Positions 35,858 through 47,159 of a stretch of DNA of 64,000 nt are shown here, in pieces. The position numbers and the translations under genes are program-made. The stretch comes from Sweltsa coloradensis (lineage: Eukaryota > Arthropoda > Insecta > Plecoptera > Chloroperlidae). Numbering within the stretch: position 1 is the stretch's first letter; every line of letters begins with the position of its first letter. The notes below the pieces were generated by a model. The model was not told the origin of the DNA and did no database searches. It was given only the letters and a program-made list of their open reading frames with translations. The stretch spans positions 124,001-188,000 of the forward strand of contig JAMZAV010001463.1 of the NCBI GenBank assembly GCA_024449915.1, read 5' to 3'.

Positions 35858-37340
35858 TCCGCCGAGAGGCAAGCCATATTCCACCCCCCAACACCCCCTA
35901 AATCATCCCCTAAAATTAAAATAATTCATTGCTCTAACCCAAAATTGAATTTTTAATCAAATTAGTTATTAAAACTATGTTCTAATGTATTTTAACCCAA
36001 TCGGCATATTCTCATTATATAAACCACATTTTGTCAACCCCCATCCCTAATAGTTTATATTATTTTTACCTTGATTTCCAGCATTCACCACGAAGGCACC
36101 TAATGAGTTATCATCATGAAATTTAACATGATGGTACATAATAATATGAAAAATAATCCTCCGAGAGTCAAGCGATATTCCACCCCCAACATCCCCTAAA
36201 ATTGGAATAACTAATTCATAACGCTAATCTAAAATTGATGTTTTATTCAAATTAGTTGAGCGAGCGTAGCGAGCGTCTCCACTTGACTCTTATGGCTCGA
36301 ATGTCTGTTTTTTTTTTGTTTTTTTTTTCTGTTACTGCTTCGATACAGGTCGCACCGTTTCTCTGATCGACCTGAAATTTTGCACACATGTACATACCAC
36401 CTAGGCGGGTTGCTGTATAGTTTTTTGAACAAATCCGATCGTTGTTATAAAAAATAACAAAATAAAATAAAAAAATAAAAAAATAAAAATGTTCCGATCG
36501 TTATGAAATTTTGCAGGGTCAATAAGTACAACATTCTCTCCTATTTTCCAAATTTTCAGCTGAATCGGTTAAGACCTTAAAGACTTATTAGTAATCATAA
36601 TTCGAAAAATGATGTTAAAAAATGAAGGAGGCAGTGAAGATACCAAAGATACACTTTAGAAGGCATGACGTGAATTAGTACAATGCAAAGATGTTGGAAT
36701 AGTATAAAGTGTACAATGTCAATATCCAGTTAGGCCTACAGTTTGTGGTGGGCCTTATGGGAATGTCGTACTCGGGTCATGTTGCACGTACCGGTGCTCG
36801 CTCAACAACGCGTCCAACTGAGCGTTTTCCTAGTTATTAAAATTATGTTCTAATGTTTTTTAACCCAATCGGCCTATTCTTATTTCCTTAACCACAATTT
36901 TCAACCCCCATCCCTTATAGTTTATATTATTTTTACCTTGATTTCCAGCATTCACCATGAAGGACCCAAATGAGTTATCAGCATGAAATTTGACATGATG
37001 GTACATACTAATATGAAAAATAATTCGCCGAGAGGCAAGCGATATTCCACCCCCAACACCCGCTAAAATTGGAATAATTCATAGCTCTAACCCAAAATTG
37101 AATTTTTATTCAAATTAGTTAATTATGTTTTAATGTGTTTTAACCCAATCGGCCTATTCTCATTTCCTAAACTACATTTTTTCAACCCCCATCCCTAATA
37201 GTTTATGTTATTTTTACCTTGATTTCCAGCATTCACCATGAAGGCACCGAATGAGTTATCAGCATGAAATTTGGCATGATGATACATAATAATATGAAAC
37301 ATAATAATCCGCCAGGAGGCAAGCGATATTTCACCCCCAC
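35858..37340 (+). repeat. Tandem array of a roughly 290-bp unit, three copies plus a partial one
   Basis: Units begin at about 35858, 36157, 37024 and 37307 with CCGAGAGGCAAGCGATATTC or variants. They contain TTTTAACCCAATCGGC, TTACCTTGATTTCCAGCATTC and GAGTTATCAGCATGAAATTT. The second unit is lengthened by a 578-bp Helentron-like insertion at 36257. No coding sequence. Confidence 0.85.
36257..36834 (+). mobile_element. Helentron-like element, family H2, with paralogous empty sites
   Basis: The 5' end is TGAGCGAGCGTAGCGAGCG. The sub-terminal inverted pair is TTGAGCGAGC (36256-36265) and GCTCGCTCAA (36796-36805). The 3' hairpin is AACGC (36807-36811) with GCGTT (36822-36826), followed by TTCCTAG (36827-36833) and T. 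It lies inside a 290-bp tandem unit. The first unit reads ATTAGTTATTAAAA at the same point (35961-35974), so the insertion fell between two T residues without a clear duplication. T-T insertion, sub-terminal inverted repeats and a 3' hairpin are Helentron traits. It contains a 61-residue minus-strand frame that is not a gene. Confidence 0.82.
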
Positions 37341-37654
37341 TGTTCCCTACCACCCTTAACTTTGGGAAAAACTTTAGGTCGTATTTAATACAATTTTAAT
37401 ATTTTAATTGCTGATTAAAATTTGCGTCAATGTGTTATATTCCGGTCAACAAATCATTCACACAAACACCCAAGACGACATTAACCATAGGAAATTTAAT
37501 AAAAACATATATTGCCAACTACAGATTGTAAACAAAAACAAAAGATGGTAGCTTTTGTTTCTAGACAATCTGTTTTAAAAGGCATTGTATCCACCTTTAC
37601 ACGTATTTCACGTATTTCACGCCTTGATATGAAACAAACAACTAGGTGTGATAT

Positions 37655-38182
37655 CCCCCAAAATACAAAAATTTGTAAAAAAAAAAAAAAAAAACAGCAG
37701 CCAAGCTCTCCTTCCAAAGTCTTCGGCTGTGAATGCTGTGAGATATAGAAGTTGAGTCAAGCATTTCATTCTTTCTCCCTAGTTTCGCATTGAAAAGAAT
37801 TAAGATCATTTCGCCTGTTGACGAGCGCCAAGCCAACCATTTTCGTGGTAAAAAAAGTAAAAATTTTAAACTCCAAATCATTAAAAAAATTACTTTGCTA
37901 TTGATTTTGGTACGAGGACTCTAAAAAAGTCAATGGCCAAGTATTTTTTTTTATGATTTTGAGTTTAAAATTTTTACTTTTTTTAACACGAAAATGGTTG
38001 GCTTGGCGCTCGTCAACAGGCGAAATGATCTTACTTCTTTTCAATGCGAAACTAGGGAGAAAGAATAAAATGCTTGGCTCAACTTCTATATCTCACAGCA
38101 TTCACAGCCAAAGACTTTGGAAGGAGAGCTTGGCTGCCGTTTTTTTTTTTTTTTTTTTTACAAATTTTTGTATTTTGGGGGG
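37655..38182. mobile_element. Fold-back element FB1, copy B (most complete)
   Basis: Outer ends CCCCCAAAATACAAAAATTTG and its complement flank two arms that mirror each other around 37920. Each arm carries an A/T homopolymer near the end, CAGCCAAGCTCTCCTTC, the AGTCTTCGGCTGTGAATGC block and ACGAGCGCCAAGCCAACCA. The 79- and 111-residue frames are the same arm read from both sides. The inverted arms agree almost throughout, so this copy is the best representative. Confidence 0.83.
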
Positions 38183-38687
38183 ATTAGAATTATCTTTTGA
38201 CAGACATACAAACATACAGAATGATTTCAACTATTCAAATGGACGTATAAGCTTGTGCCTAAACAAGATGTTTTTTTTTTATCTTTAATTGTTATATGCT
38301 ACATGAGTTCACAAACATTAATGAGATAGGTGTAAAGGGCAAACAATTATAAATACTACCCATACCACAATAGCAACCCTTTAACGTTAAAGGGGGTTGT
38401 GCATTCCAGAATAAGAAATAATGTGTGGTGGTGACGTGAAATCTACATGAAGAACTAAATCGACTGGCTACGTTACTGCGCCTCCTTTGGGCCTTTTATC
38501 CGTTGAAGTGGTCAACAGGGTTCACTGACTTAGCAGTAGCGTGCTGACGTTCCGTCGTAAGCTACCCACCCACCCCCAATCAGGGGTGTTTATAGGCTAA
38601 TCACAACACATTTGAATTTGGTACAGTCCTCGGCCTAACGCAACTAAGTGGCTATCTCTACCAGACGTCTATATCACACAGTGTTGC

Positions 38688-38783
38688 GTTGCCTAGGCAA
38701 CCGCTGGTGTGACGTCATGCGCGGCTGACTCCCGTGAGCCTCGGCGCGGGCGGGAGCCTCCATTCCCTAGTCAAGATGGCGAC
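38688..38783 (+). promoter_or_regulatory. Promoter-like cluster: RFX X-box, CRE, YY1-type start
   Basis: GTTGCCTAGGCAAC (38688-38701) is a fully palindromic RFX X-box. TGACGTCA (38710-38717) is a perfect CRE. A CpG-rich stretch follows, then AAGATGGCGAC (38773-38783), a YY1-like site overlapping an ATG. The frame from that ATG is only nine codons (MATVLIVHK), so either it is an upstream ORF or the start exon lies further on. A possible splice donor GTAAGT is at 39069-39074. This is the strongest candidate for a host promoter in the window; the gene itself is not identified. Confidence 0.55.
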
Positions 38784-38920
38784 CGTACTGATCGTGCACA
38801 AGTAACCCCGTCTCTTAGAGACGGTAAATGACGTTTATTAGACGAAAATTATCGTCGAAATTAGGAATACGTGTTTGTTGTTGTGTTTTAGTGCTGTGTT
38901 GGTGTTTTAGAGGTGTTTTT

Positions 38921-39106
38921 TTAGTTGTTTCCGAGTGTTTTAGTTTGTCTGCGGCAGTTTGTTCGGAGCGCGGTCGATATCTGAACCTCTATAAGCTCCA
39001 ACTCTAGTTTTGTTGCCAGGACTCTTCTTTCCAGCCAAGGAACTTCAGGCGGATATAGGGCGACATTACGTAAGTACTCGGCTAGCTTATGCTTTTCGAA
39101 ACACAT
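38921..39106 (-). CDS. Hypothetical 61-residue frame (possible exon, doubtful)
   Basis: Minus-strand frame with even amino-acid composition and a charged amphipathic stretch (WLERRVLATKLELELIEVQI). It is less AT-driven than most frames here. It lies 140 bp downstream of the promoter-like cluster but on the opposite strand, so it would have to be a separate or divergent transcript. No family is recognised and no splice sites are convincing. Confidence 0.2.
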   Translation of the reverse strand: MCFEKHKLAEYLRNVALYPPEVPWLERRVLATKLELELIEVQISTALRTNCRRQTKTLGNN

Positions 39107-40430
39107 TTCACGATATTGGAGAAGAGAGGGTCATGCTCTGAACGCAGCCAACCGGCTCTAGCTCGCTCGATAAAATTAAAAAGTTGGTTTATATAAAAGT
39201 AAATACACGAAAAAAAACAACAGTTACCCTGAATGTTTCAAGAAAACACATTTTAACGTGCTGTTAATCTTGTTACGTAATTACCCTATCTTATAGGGGC
39301 TAATACTTAGATTTTGAGTTTATAGATTTTAATGTAAGACAAATAAAATTGCAGTGAAGAATGTTCGTATATAACATTATTGTATTGCACCTTATTGGGT
39401 GATGTCGATGACATGTATGAACAATCTATTTTAAAGTAATACGCAGCAAATGAATAATTAAATTCATATCATCAGTTAGTTATATAAAAAAGACGAGGCA
39501 ATATTGCAAAATAATGATCCAACAGGAATGATGAAGAAATTACCCAAAAATTAGAACTTTCCGTGGTTACGGTCATAATGTACAAAGCCACACTTTTAAA
39601 GTTACTTCTTTACTTTATTAAAGGGAAAAATCTTAATATATTAAAATTATATTTTATTTAATTGACGGACTGCAACTTGTCTCGGAATGATACTTAATGT
39701 GGGTTAAACCTTAAAGTTAAATAAATATATATTGCAATGCGTCCTCTTCATTTGAATAAAATAACTTGGAAATAAAATATTGAAGGTTTGGACAAGATAG
39801 GTAATTTGAAATATACCCTACTGTATTGAAGCAGCGCACCACACATTCGTTTAACTTGTACTTTAAACTTTTAGAAGTAAATATAAATAGTAGTAGTATT
39901 TCTTTAATTTTTATATGTTTCTGAAGATTGTAGAAATTCTTTTTTTTTCGTATCTCTTTTTATGAGTTTAGAAAAATGTTAATGTGTTTGAATTTTTCTT
40001 ATTGATAATAAAACCATAAAATATTCAAGTATTTAACCGAACACTTTTTGGGACAGTTCACTATAAGAACAATATAATAATGATGTCAATTTGATCAAAT
40101 AAGGCGAAATAAAATTCTCTGTTGAAAATGACATGAGCAACACCATCAAAGTGAAGTGGGGGAAGACTTGACGTTGCTCAACTGACTGATGTTTATATTT
40201 CGCACAGTCGCGGTTTTCAAAAACAACTTTTTTTCTTATACACTGTAATGCATGGCCACGGAATCTGTTGCAGTGAAAAATGTAACTTGTATGAAATTAA
40301 ATTTAAGTGGGTTAAAATGATTGAAGAATGTGTAGCTTTTTTATTGCTCCATTTTCCTCATCACTATCTTCACATCCTAAATTACGAAATAAATTACGAA
40401 ATTGCATCAATGTCTGGATTATATTAATCG
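39107..40430. other. AT-rich region, nothing recognised
   Basis: No frame of note, no repeat relation and no RNA gene was seen. Confidence 0.5.
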
Positions 40431-40655
40431 TTTAAAGGGGCTAAAAACCCCAACAATTATTTTTTACCACGTGATCTAAAGCACAATACTACACTTAAGA
40501 GGCTTGGGTGCGATTTAAATACCACTCCGATCGTGCCATGTGCAGTACTTTCGTACTTTTCAAACTACGGACAGGGAAATCATTATATTTTCATTTCTGT
40601 TTTTTCCTCTGATAGATAACTAATTCTTATTTCTCGTACATAGCCCTTTTGTTCA
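40431..40655 (+). mobile_element. 5' end of the TTAA-type element joined to a second dispersed repeat
   Basis: 40431-40495 (TTTAAAGGGGCTAAAAACC, then CACGTGATCTAAAGCACAAT) matches the first 65 bp of the element at 54937. From about 40495 the sequence (AGAGGCTTGGGTGCGATTTA, later TTTCTCGTACATAGCCC) matches 42318-42475 instead. Either the two repeats are fused here or a longer relative of the element has a different interior. Confidence 0.5.
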
Positions 40656-41149
40656 TTTAAGTCATAACATTTCCCCCACGAGTCCTCAAAGTCCATAGAA
40701 AATGGTCATTTCCGGTCAAAGTTTACTGCCCTTGTGTGACCAAAGAGGAGTAAATTCGCAAAATCAGGCCATGTACGTAGAATAACAGTTTATTTCTGAG
40801 TTAAAATAAAAAAAACTTTTATTGTAATCGGACGAAAAATGTAGACGTAGTTTGAAAAGTACGAACGCCTTGCAAAGCACACTTTTGGCTCCATTTGGTG
40901 GCGCTCTCTTGTGAAATTCGATCGTGTCTACTTCGAAGCAAGTAGGGGAGGCAATGTGGGCGGGATCTGGACACCGGATGTGCTTGTCATCAGATTACAT
41001 AAACACAATCTGCTATTTTGAGGTTTGCTTGCAGCTTTTTACATCGTTGTAAGAATTCTATAATATTCGCTACCAGAAATTAACGATGATGATTATTGTT
41101 GTTCAACATCACTTTTATTGAGATCATGCTATTCGGACTATGAGTGGTG

Positions 41150-41262
41150 ATAGACGAGAGTGAAGAACAATTACAGATAACCTATGCCTTGAGCGGGATT
41201 CGAATCCGTGTCGTGCTAGTGTAATTCGCCAGCGTCCCTAGACACTAATATAATTATGCGAC
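41150..41262 (-). other. tRNA-like SINE head
   Basis: Minus strand shows B box GGATTCGAATCCC (reverse complement near 41199-41211). Upstream there is an anticodon-like stem GCTGG/CTAGC and a poor A box. It is too degenerate for a tRNA gene. Confidence 0.4.
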
Positions 41263-41767
41263 CGCGGACGATATCAGAATTTGAAACTGTCTAAATATGT
41301 TTATCGCATTCTTTAATAAGTAGATTAAAATTTTAATTCTCGGCAATGCAAGGTTTGTAGTGCTCCCATTCAACAATCTTTATAATTACCCGCGTTGTAA
41401 GAACTAAGCAAATATTGTTTACGATTAGTCTATGTAATTATATTATATAGTACCAAACCGAACCTTTATTCTATTTTTTAGATATCGTGTTGCGTTCTTT
41501 CAGCACGATAAAGAAAATAACATCGTTTGCTAACGCACGGTAGTCGGGCCTTTCGACCGGTCATATCCATAAATAAATACATTTTTGTAGGATGCCCGCT
41601 GCAGGATTTACACATGAGATTTAACCGGTGTGACCCTCTTCTGGTGACTAACTAGGTAGTTTGCGGATAGGACAATTGTGAGGTGATGCCCGAGGGCTAT
41701 TCAATCCCTTGCATTCGCATTAGCGACTGAAGAAAAGTTCGAAAAAAACCTTCATTCAGGATTACCG

Positions 41768-41838
41768 GTCTCGACGGGATTCGAACCCGGGGTCATATCC
41801 ATAGGACAGACATCACCCATGCACTACGTAATGATTGA
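41768..41838 (-). other. tRNA-like segment, Arg(CCT)-like anticodon loop
   Basis: The minus strand carries CCCGGGTTCGAATCCCG (T arm with B box) and TGTCTGTCCTATGGATA, whose loop reads CCT. The D arm is shortened (GTAGTGCATGGGTGATG). The acceptor ends do not pair well. It is a tRNA pseudogene or SINE head. Confidence 0.45.
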
Positions 41839-41900
41839 ATTATTATTACAGAATATTTCATTTCATTACTCTGGGGGCAAGCAAGTCTGCCAAGTAATGT

Positions 41901-42225
41901 TTGTGGCTTGTTGGTCCAAAGAATAGCGTCCCTGCTTCCATAGCAGAAGGTCGCTGGTTCGATTCCCGACTTGAATCAACCCATAATCTATGGGAAGGGT
42001 ATCGCATTACATCCACTGAGAGTGTGGCTTTGAAACCGTCTTAGCAACGAAGCACACAACAAGTTGTAAATGGTTGTTCCGAAGTAGTTATGTCTATGCT
42101 GACTCATCCGCGGGTGAATCATGGTAATCTGTGAACTGGATTTCAAATGTCCGATTATTTCGCCAATCGATGGCGTCGTCGGTTCGGTTCGCTTTAATTG
42201 AAGTCCGTCACTGAAATTACATCTT
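41901..42225 (+). mobile_element. tRNA-derived SINE, family S, divergent copy 4
   Basis: TGTGGCTTGTTGGTC (A-box region), CTGCTTCCATAGCAG (loop again reading CCA) and GGTTCGATTCCCG (B box) match the head at 13037. The body keeps GAAACCGTCTTAGCAACGAAG and CACTGAAAT near the 3' end, but the rest has diverged. The (ATTT)n tail is missing. Confidence 0.7.
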
Positions 42226-42304
42226 TTACATGCAACATGCATGTTTGCAATTATGATTTGTATTTTTTAAACCCTCATTATATCAATTGTTTTGATTACC
42301 AGAA

Positions 42305-42480
42305 CGATAATAATATCATGCCTAGAGGCTTGGTCGCAATTTAAACACCACTCTGAGCGTCTCAATTGCAGTTCTTCCGTACTTTACGAACTAGGGGAAG
42401 AAACATCCACATATAATTCATTTTGTTGTTTTATCTGATATAATTACATTAGTATTTCTCGTACATAGCCCATTTTCCCC
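42305..42480 (+). repeat. Dispersed repeat, partner of 40495-40655
   Basis: CTAGAGGCTTGGTCGCAATTTAAA, with AACCACTCTGAGCGTC-like and TTTCTCGTACATAGCCC blocks, follows the same order as 40495-40655 with many substitutions. Direct orientation, about 1.8 kb apart. Confidence 0.5.
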
Positions 42481-42826
42481 TGCGAGTGGGACGTGGGAGG
42501 TATATTATAAAATTACATGATCGCTTATGCACCTTGATGTTTCCAAGAATTGTTCAGATCATTATAAAGTAAAAAAATATATATTTACGTTTAATATTGT
42601 TCCGGGTCTAGTATCCAAATCATTGCTATTTGCTTGGGTAAGTTATAATGTATTGAGTTATTATGATTTCTAAAAAATGCATTATAATGAATAATAATTT
42701 TAATTCCCTGCACCGTGGGGATTGTTATTCTACAATGTACCAACCGTCTCGATTAACCTTGAAACCTTATACTCGAATAAGTGATTTCCATTTCAAAAGA
42801 AACTTTAGTAGAACAGGTAAATGATA

Positions 42827-42967
42827 TTTATAAATTAATTGAACTTAACACTGTTCTTAGGTGAGAAAATAAGTTTTTAATTATGTTAAACTTTTCGAAA
42901 TATTGCAACATAATTAAAAACTTATTTTCTCACCTAAGAACAGTGTTAAGTTCAATTAATTTATAAA
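42827..42967. repeat. Perfect 61-bp inverted repeat (hairpin) with 19-bp loop
   Basis: 42827-42887 and 42907-42967 are exact reverse complements; the loop is 42888-42906. An 18-bp direct repeat AATAAGTGATTTCCATTT flanks the structure (near 42776 and 42965). The arms carry no known element ends. The exact match suggests a recent origin, for example by template switching. Confidence 0.9.
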
Positions 42968-43738
42968 TAAGTGATTTCCATTTTACTTTAATTTTGCAAA
43001 AACTGTTTGTCCAAGCAATTGAACAAAGACAAAAAAATCATCTAAGTAGAAAACCTACAACGCAGTTTTGCAATGCAGTTCATCTCCTCTTCATTGCGTG
43101 TGAATGCCATTTGCAAAGTGTGGCCGAAGAATTCAAGAAACAAAACAAATGAAACGTGAACATGATCACATTTACATTTTAGTTTTCTACCGTTTTTTGT
43201 TTTTTTAAATATAGTTGTTGTTCCCTGCGTTTATTTGTTATAGAAGACACTAGAGGCGAGCGTGTAAAGCAGGTGTAAAGTAAGTCACACATCACATTAC
43301 TAACGTATGAGTGTACGTGAATGTACATAGTTGAACTCAATGTACCTCATTCTATATGTGTGCACATGTGTAAATAAAAATTCTCAAAGTCTATGTAAAT
43401 AATGTGTATTAATCCTAACTCACCAGTTTAACACATGCCTATGTGTGACGCATTATAATATAAACTACGAGATTTTTGAGATTTTTTTCGTGTATTTGTT
43501 TGTGATATTTGCAATGTATTTTATATGTATCCGGAGTCTCAAATGACCACTTACTTTTTTTATTGGTTGTTATCTTGTGTATCCGGTATAATTTATTTAC
43601 AATTAATATTTCTGTCGAATGTGCACGTCAAATCTTATTTGAAAATACGTTCTATTTATCTATGTTGTGAGTAAAAAATAACTAACGTTCTGAGGTAGGG
43701 CTATATTTGCATGGAAGTAAGCGCGTAGCGTAGCATAT

Positions 43739-44144
43739 AATAAATAAATAAATTCACTTTTAGTCTACCCACTCAGTCATATAACTGTTTTTCAGTGGTG
43801 GACAGTAAACCAAAGCGACCAATCCAAACCTGCAGGCCCCGACGCAATCGACGAGTGAGCGATAACCAACTAAAGATCGATATTTTTAAATATAGGAAAT
43901 CAAGTAATCAGTGGTATGGACAGTGCGAACACCCGCGGATCAACGCCAGAATCAACAAGGCCGATTCAGAAGAACTTTAAATTTATTATGTGCCTCGTTG
44001 CTAGGACGGCTCCAAAGTCACCGTTGCTAAATCAGCAGTTAAAACCTTCTGACTTAACGGGAATCGGACGAACCATGGACCTTCTGTTTTTTTTTTTTTG
44101 TATTGGAAGCAGAGATTCTAACAACAATACCAACGAGCCACACA
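43739..44144 (-). mobile_element. tRNA-derived SINE, family S copy 2
   Basis: Reverse-oriented. The tail (TAAATAAATAAAT) is followed by TCTACCCACTCAGTCATATA, GCGATAACCAACTAAAGATC and the head with CCAACGAGCCACAC. The B box is damaged (GTTCGTCCGATTCCC) and a T/A homopolymer interrupts the anticodon region near 44085-44098. The 61- and 86-residue frames are parts of the SINE read as protein. Confidence 0.8.
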
Positions 44145-45189
44145 ATACACATTTGAGTGCAAGTGCCTTGCCCTAAAGAAATTAAATTCACTTCATATCT
44201 GAATACGATAAACATTAATTAAATATATATACACGATCAAAAAAAGATGTTTAGACCGCAAGATATATTAAATAAAAACACTTACCAAAAAAGTGTGCAC
44301 ATTTTCAAGAGGCTCTCTTCATCAGACGCGAGGAAGTTTTCAAAAAGTTTCAAAAAACGTCTGAGGACCGGGCCGCGTGTGGCTGCACCCCTGCACATTC
44401 GTTTGTTGACGCCACTGACTTTTATCCCAAACAGTGATTGTGTAATAACTCGTTTAATTGAATTGAAGTGAAGTGAAACAATTCAAACTAGCTTTACCCG
44501 ACTAGGGTTCGAACGAAAACCTCCGCCTCTGTTTGCGATAGAACACTACACAACAACAATCTTGCTGTCTTGGTTTATGACGATATTGGCGAAGGTCAGC
44601 ATGAAACTAAGGGACATGAGTTTGAATCGCAAACGCGATTGGTTTAGATACCAAAAAAATAATATGCTTGATTACTCGCTTGCTATGCTCAGTATTGTAT
44701 TGAGACCAGGGGACAAGAGTTTATATTTTGAAAACATTACTTATAATGTTTTGTTCAATCGGGAGAAACGGGAGAAACACCAATAATATTTGATAGCATA
44801 TGCCTACTGTGTAAAATATAAAACTATACATTGTTTTACAATGTAATTCATTAGCATACACCAGAAAAAAACTTTCGGATAGGGATTACAACTGGATATT
44901 TATATTCGCAATAATCGACGCCAGCGTTGAGTGACTAATATCCCATCCCAGCAATGGAAGTTGACCTTGACAGTGTTATACTCGCTAGTGAGCCGGGCGC
45001 GCAATAAATCAGGCGCTGGCTACTTTGTCGGTGTATTACTCGAGCATTACCCCTCGTTGCCTTGCCATACGCCATGTTTTTGTTGCGGTGGGGATGGCTA
45101 AATTTGTTAAGTTGATCACGCCTATCTCCCTCCCTTCCCGCTCCCCGCAAGAGCGCAAATTTCCAGAATTGCGCGGGAAAAGTTGGAAG
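44145..45189. other. Region without a supported gene
   Basis: Several unrecognised frames of 74-85 residues occur on both strands. The GC-richer block 45000-45190 may be a remnant of something coding (minus-strand frame 44935-45192), but no motif is seen. Confidence 0.4.
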
Positions 45190-45780
45190 CAATACTGTTA
45201 AATGACCGTTAAAAATTATATCTTGTAACTGTGATTTAACACGAATTTTTTAAGTTTTTTGATCCAGAAATTGGCGAAAATTGGTGTTTTGGAAAATTTC
45301 CTAAATCGGCTTTAACCTGCTTCTTTTTTGGTCCACATAGATACTAGAGCATAGTACCAATCTAAAATGCCCCTTTATAACATCGTGTCTTGAAACTGTG
45401 CCCAAATATACCCTCAAACACGCAAAAATATGCATTCCAAAATCACACCCCATCTTAATAATCAGCATATTTTGACCGAACTACTTGCCCAAATTACAAA
45501 ACAAAATATAAAGAATTTACAGAAAAGGCTGTCGAGTACGTCAATAATGGCCAATATTTTTTTGGATCAAAATCCTCCAAGGTCACGGGGCATAAAGATC
45601 GTCCCCATGTTATTTCTTATGGGAGATTTTTGCCGATGGGACCTAGCTCGAAAAATGTCATGTTTGACAATTTTTTGGGAGGTCATGGTGGCCCCAAAAT
45701 GTGTTCCTCTTAGTTGCTAAATTCATTACTAGTTAGCCTGAATGAAATATATTTTTTGAGTTTAGCGGTTAAATACCCCT
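45190..45780 (+). mobile_element. TTAA-type DNA element, copy lacking its left end
   Basis: Nearly identical to 55000-55579, including the stretch with CAAAATCACACCCCATCTT and GGCATAAAGATCGTCCCCA. The right terminus ATACCCCT is followed by TTAA (45781-45784). The first 75 bp or so of the element, including the left TIR, are missing. The 96-residue frame here and the 101-residue frame at 55230 are the same non-coding sequence. Confidence 0.75.
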
Positions 45781-46118
45781 TTAAGAATATAACGGTGAGA
45801 TCAATTGCACGCAAGGAACTTTTTCGGGATGTAGTGGTCAGTTACGCTCGTGGAATCCTGACTAAACATGCTTTAAATATGTCCTTTACCAAAATGCATT
45901 GTTTCGTACAAAATATAATGTTGATGTATTTTCCCAACTTAAATGTATGTAATTGTAATGTCTTACAACATTACAATCCGAACCCGCCGTCAAGTTAGCA
46001 GTTTACTATCAGAGCAGGCTACGTGCCACCACGAAGTTCACCCTGATCACCACTATACCAACAATATTAGTTCCGTGAAGCTAATGGACAAGGACAACAA
46101 CTAAAATCAAGCTTCATT

Positions 46119-46136
46119 TGGTGGAGGTGCCGGGTC
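46119..46136 (+). other. tRNA 3'-end complement, primer-binding-site-like (second copy)
   Basis: TGGTGGAGGTGCCGGGTC, identical to 8607-8624, is preceded by CATT. A 5' LTR normally ends in CA just before such a site, which fits. No matching 3' LTR is visible in the window. Confidence 0.45.
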
Positions 46137-47127
46137 TCGGTACTTTACAATAATGTTTTCTTAATCTGTTGACGCAATAGCAGTAGAGAAATATTATTTA
46201 TTAACTGACGAGTCATTTCATATTAAGTGTTAACATTTTTTAGACCATACTTTAGTAGGCCTACATTAAATATCATTACCCTTTTAAATTATTATTATAG
46301 CATTTTTTTAAAAGAATATGAATCTTAATTTACATAACGAATAATCATGCTATGACAATGAAATATTACACAAACCATTTATGAGATTTCACTTGTATTA
46401 AATTGTACTTGCCGGTATCTTGAACAATTTTACTGATAGTGTAAGCAACAGTAATATATTTGCCTAGATTACCAAGTAGCCATCTTGTTGTCGACAATAC
46501 ATGAATATTTTGCAAACATTTTTAAATTTTCATTATGTAACGAGTAAACAGACGGATGTTTTGAAATGTGCTTGACATTTAATAGAGGCTGCTGAATGGA
46601 ATGTGCTAAATTCATATACACGAAAGCTGTCAAAGCATTACGGGTTTTATCAGAGTAAATTATTGTATTTGCTTGCTACATGGCTTGCCAAGCAAATACC
46701 AGGAAGATCAGTTTTCACTTTTTGGGTAAAATTAGATGTCAATTTCTTGTGAATAAACATAAACTTAAAGCGACTTATAGCGAATCAATTATTCATCTGT
46801 TTTACTGACTTATAATATAATTTTCATATTCTCACCAAAATAATTTAACCGATTAAGTTGTAGAAAATATTTCGCTAACGTTTTTTGTGTGTGCAAATAT
46901 GTTGATATGCATTTCACAATGCACAACAAATGCCATTGAACATATCTGTTTGTATGGTTTAGCTGAGCAAACTAAAACTAAATGTTATATATTAATCAAA
47001 GTTTGTTTTATGAATTTGTACGTAGAGGTGAATGCGATAGTTCGCAAAGAAAATTACATATATAATATACATCCATATATATACCCGGGCTCAAACCCCG
47101 GTATAGTCACTTTTTTAATTTTTGTCT

Positions 47128-47133
<6 letters not shown>
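46137..47133. other. AT-rich region, nothing firm
   Basis: The 80-residue frame 46887-47129 is unrecognised. CCCGGGCTCAAACCCCGG near 47083 is B-box-like. CACTTTTTTAATTTTTGTCTAAAGTAC at 47108-47134 is repeated in similar form near 47403. Confidence 0.4.

Positions 47134-47159
<26 letters not shown>
47134..47159. repeat. (TA)n microsatellite
   Basis: Uninterrupted alternating TA run of about 26 bp directly left of the long hairpin. Confidence 0.9.

Noticed and set aside
44490..44540. tRNA-like B box GGGTTCGAAC
   Set aside because: No A box at a suitable distance and no cloverleaf; the match could be chance.
45430..45720. 96-residue frame, almost the same as 55230-55535
   Set aside because: Both lie in copies of the non-autonomous TTAA-flanked element, and identity follows from the repeat.
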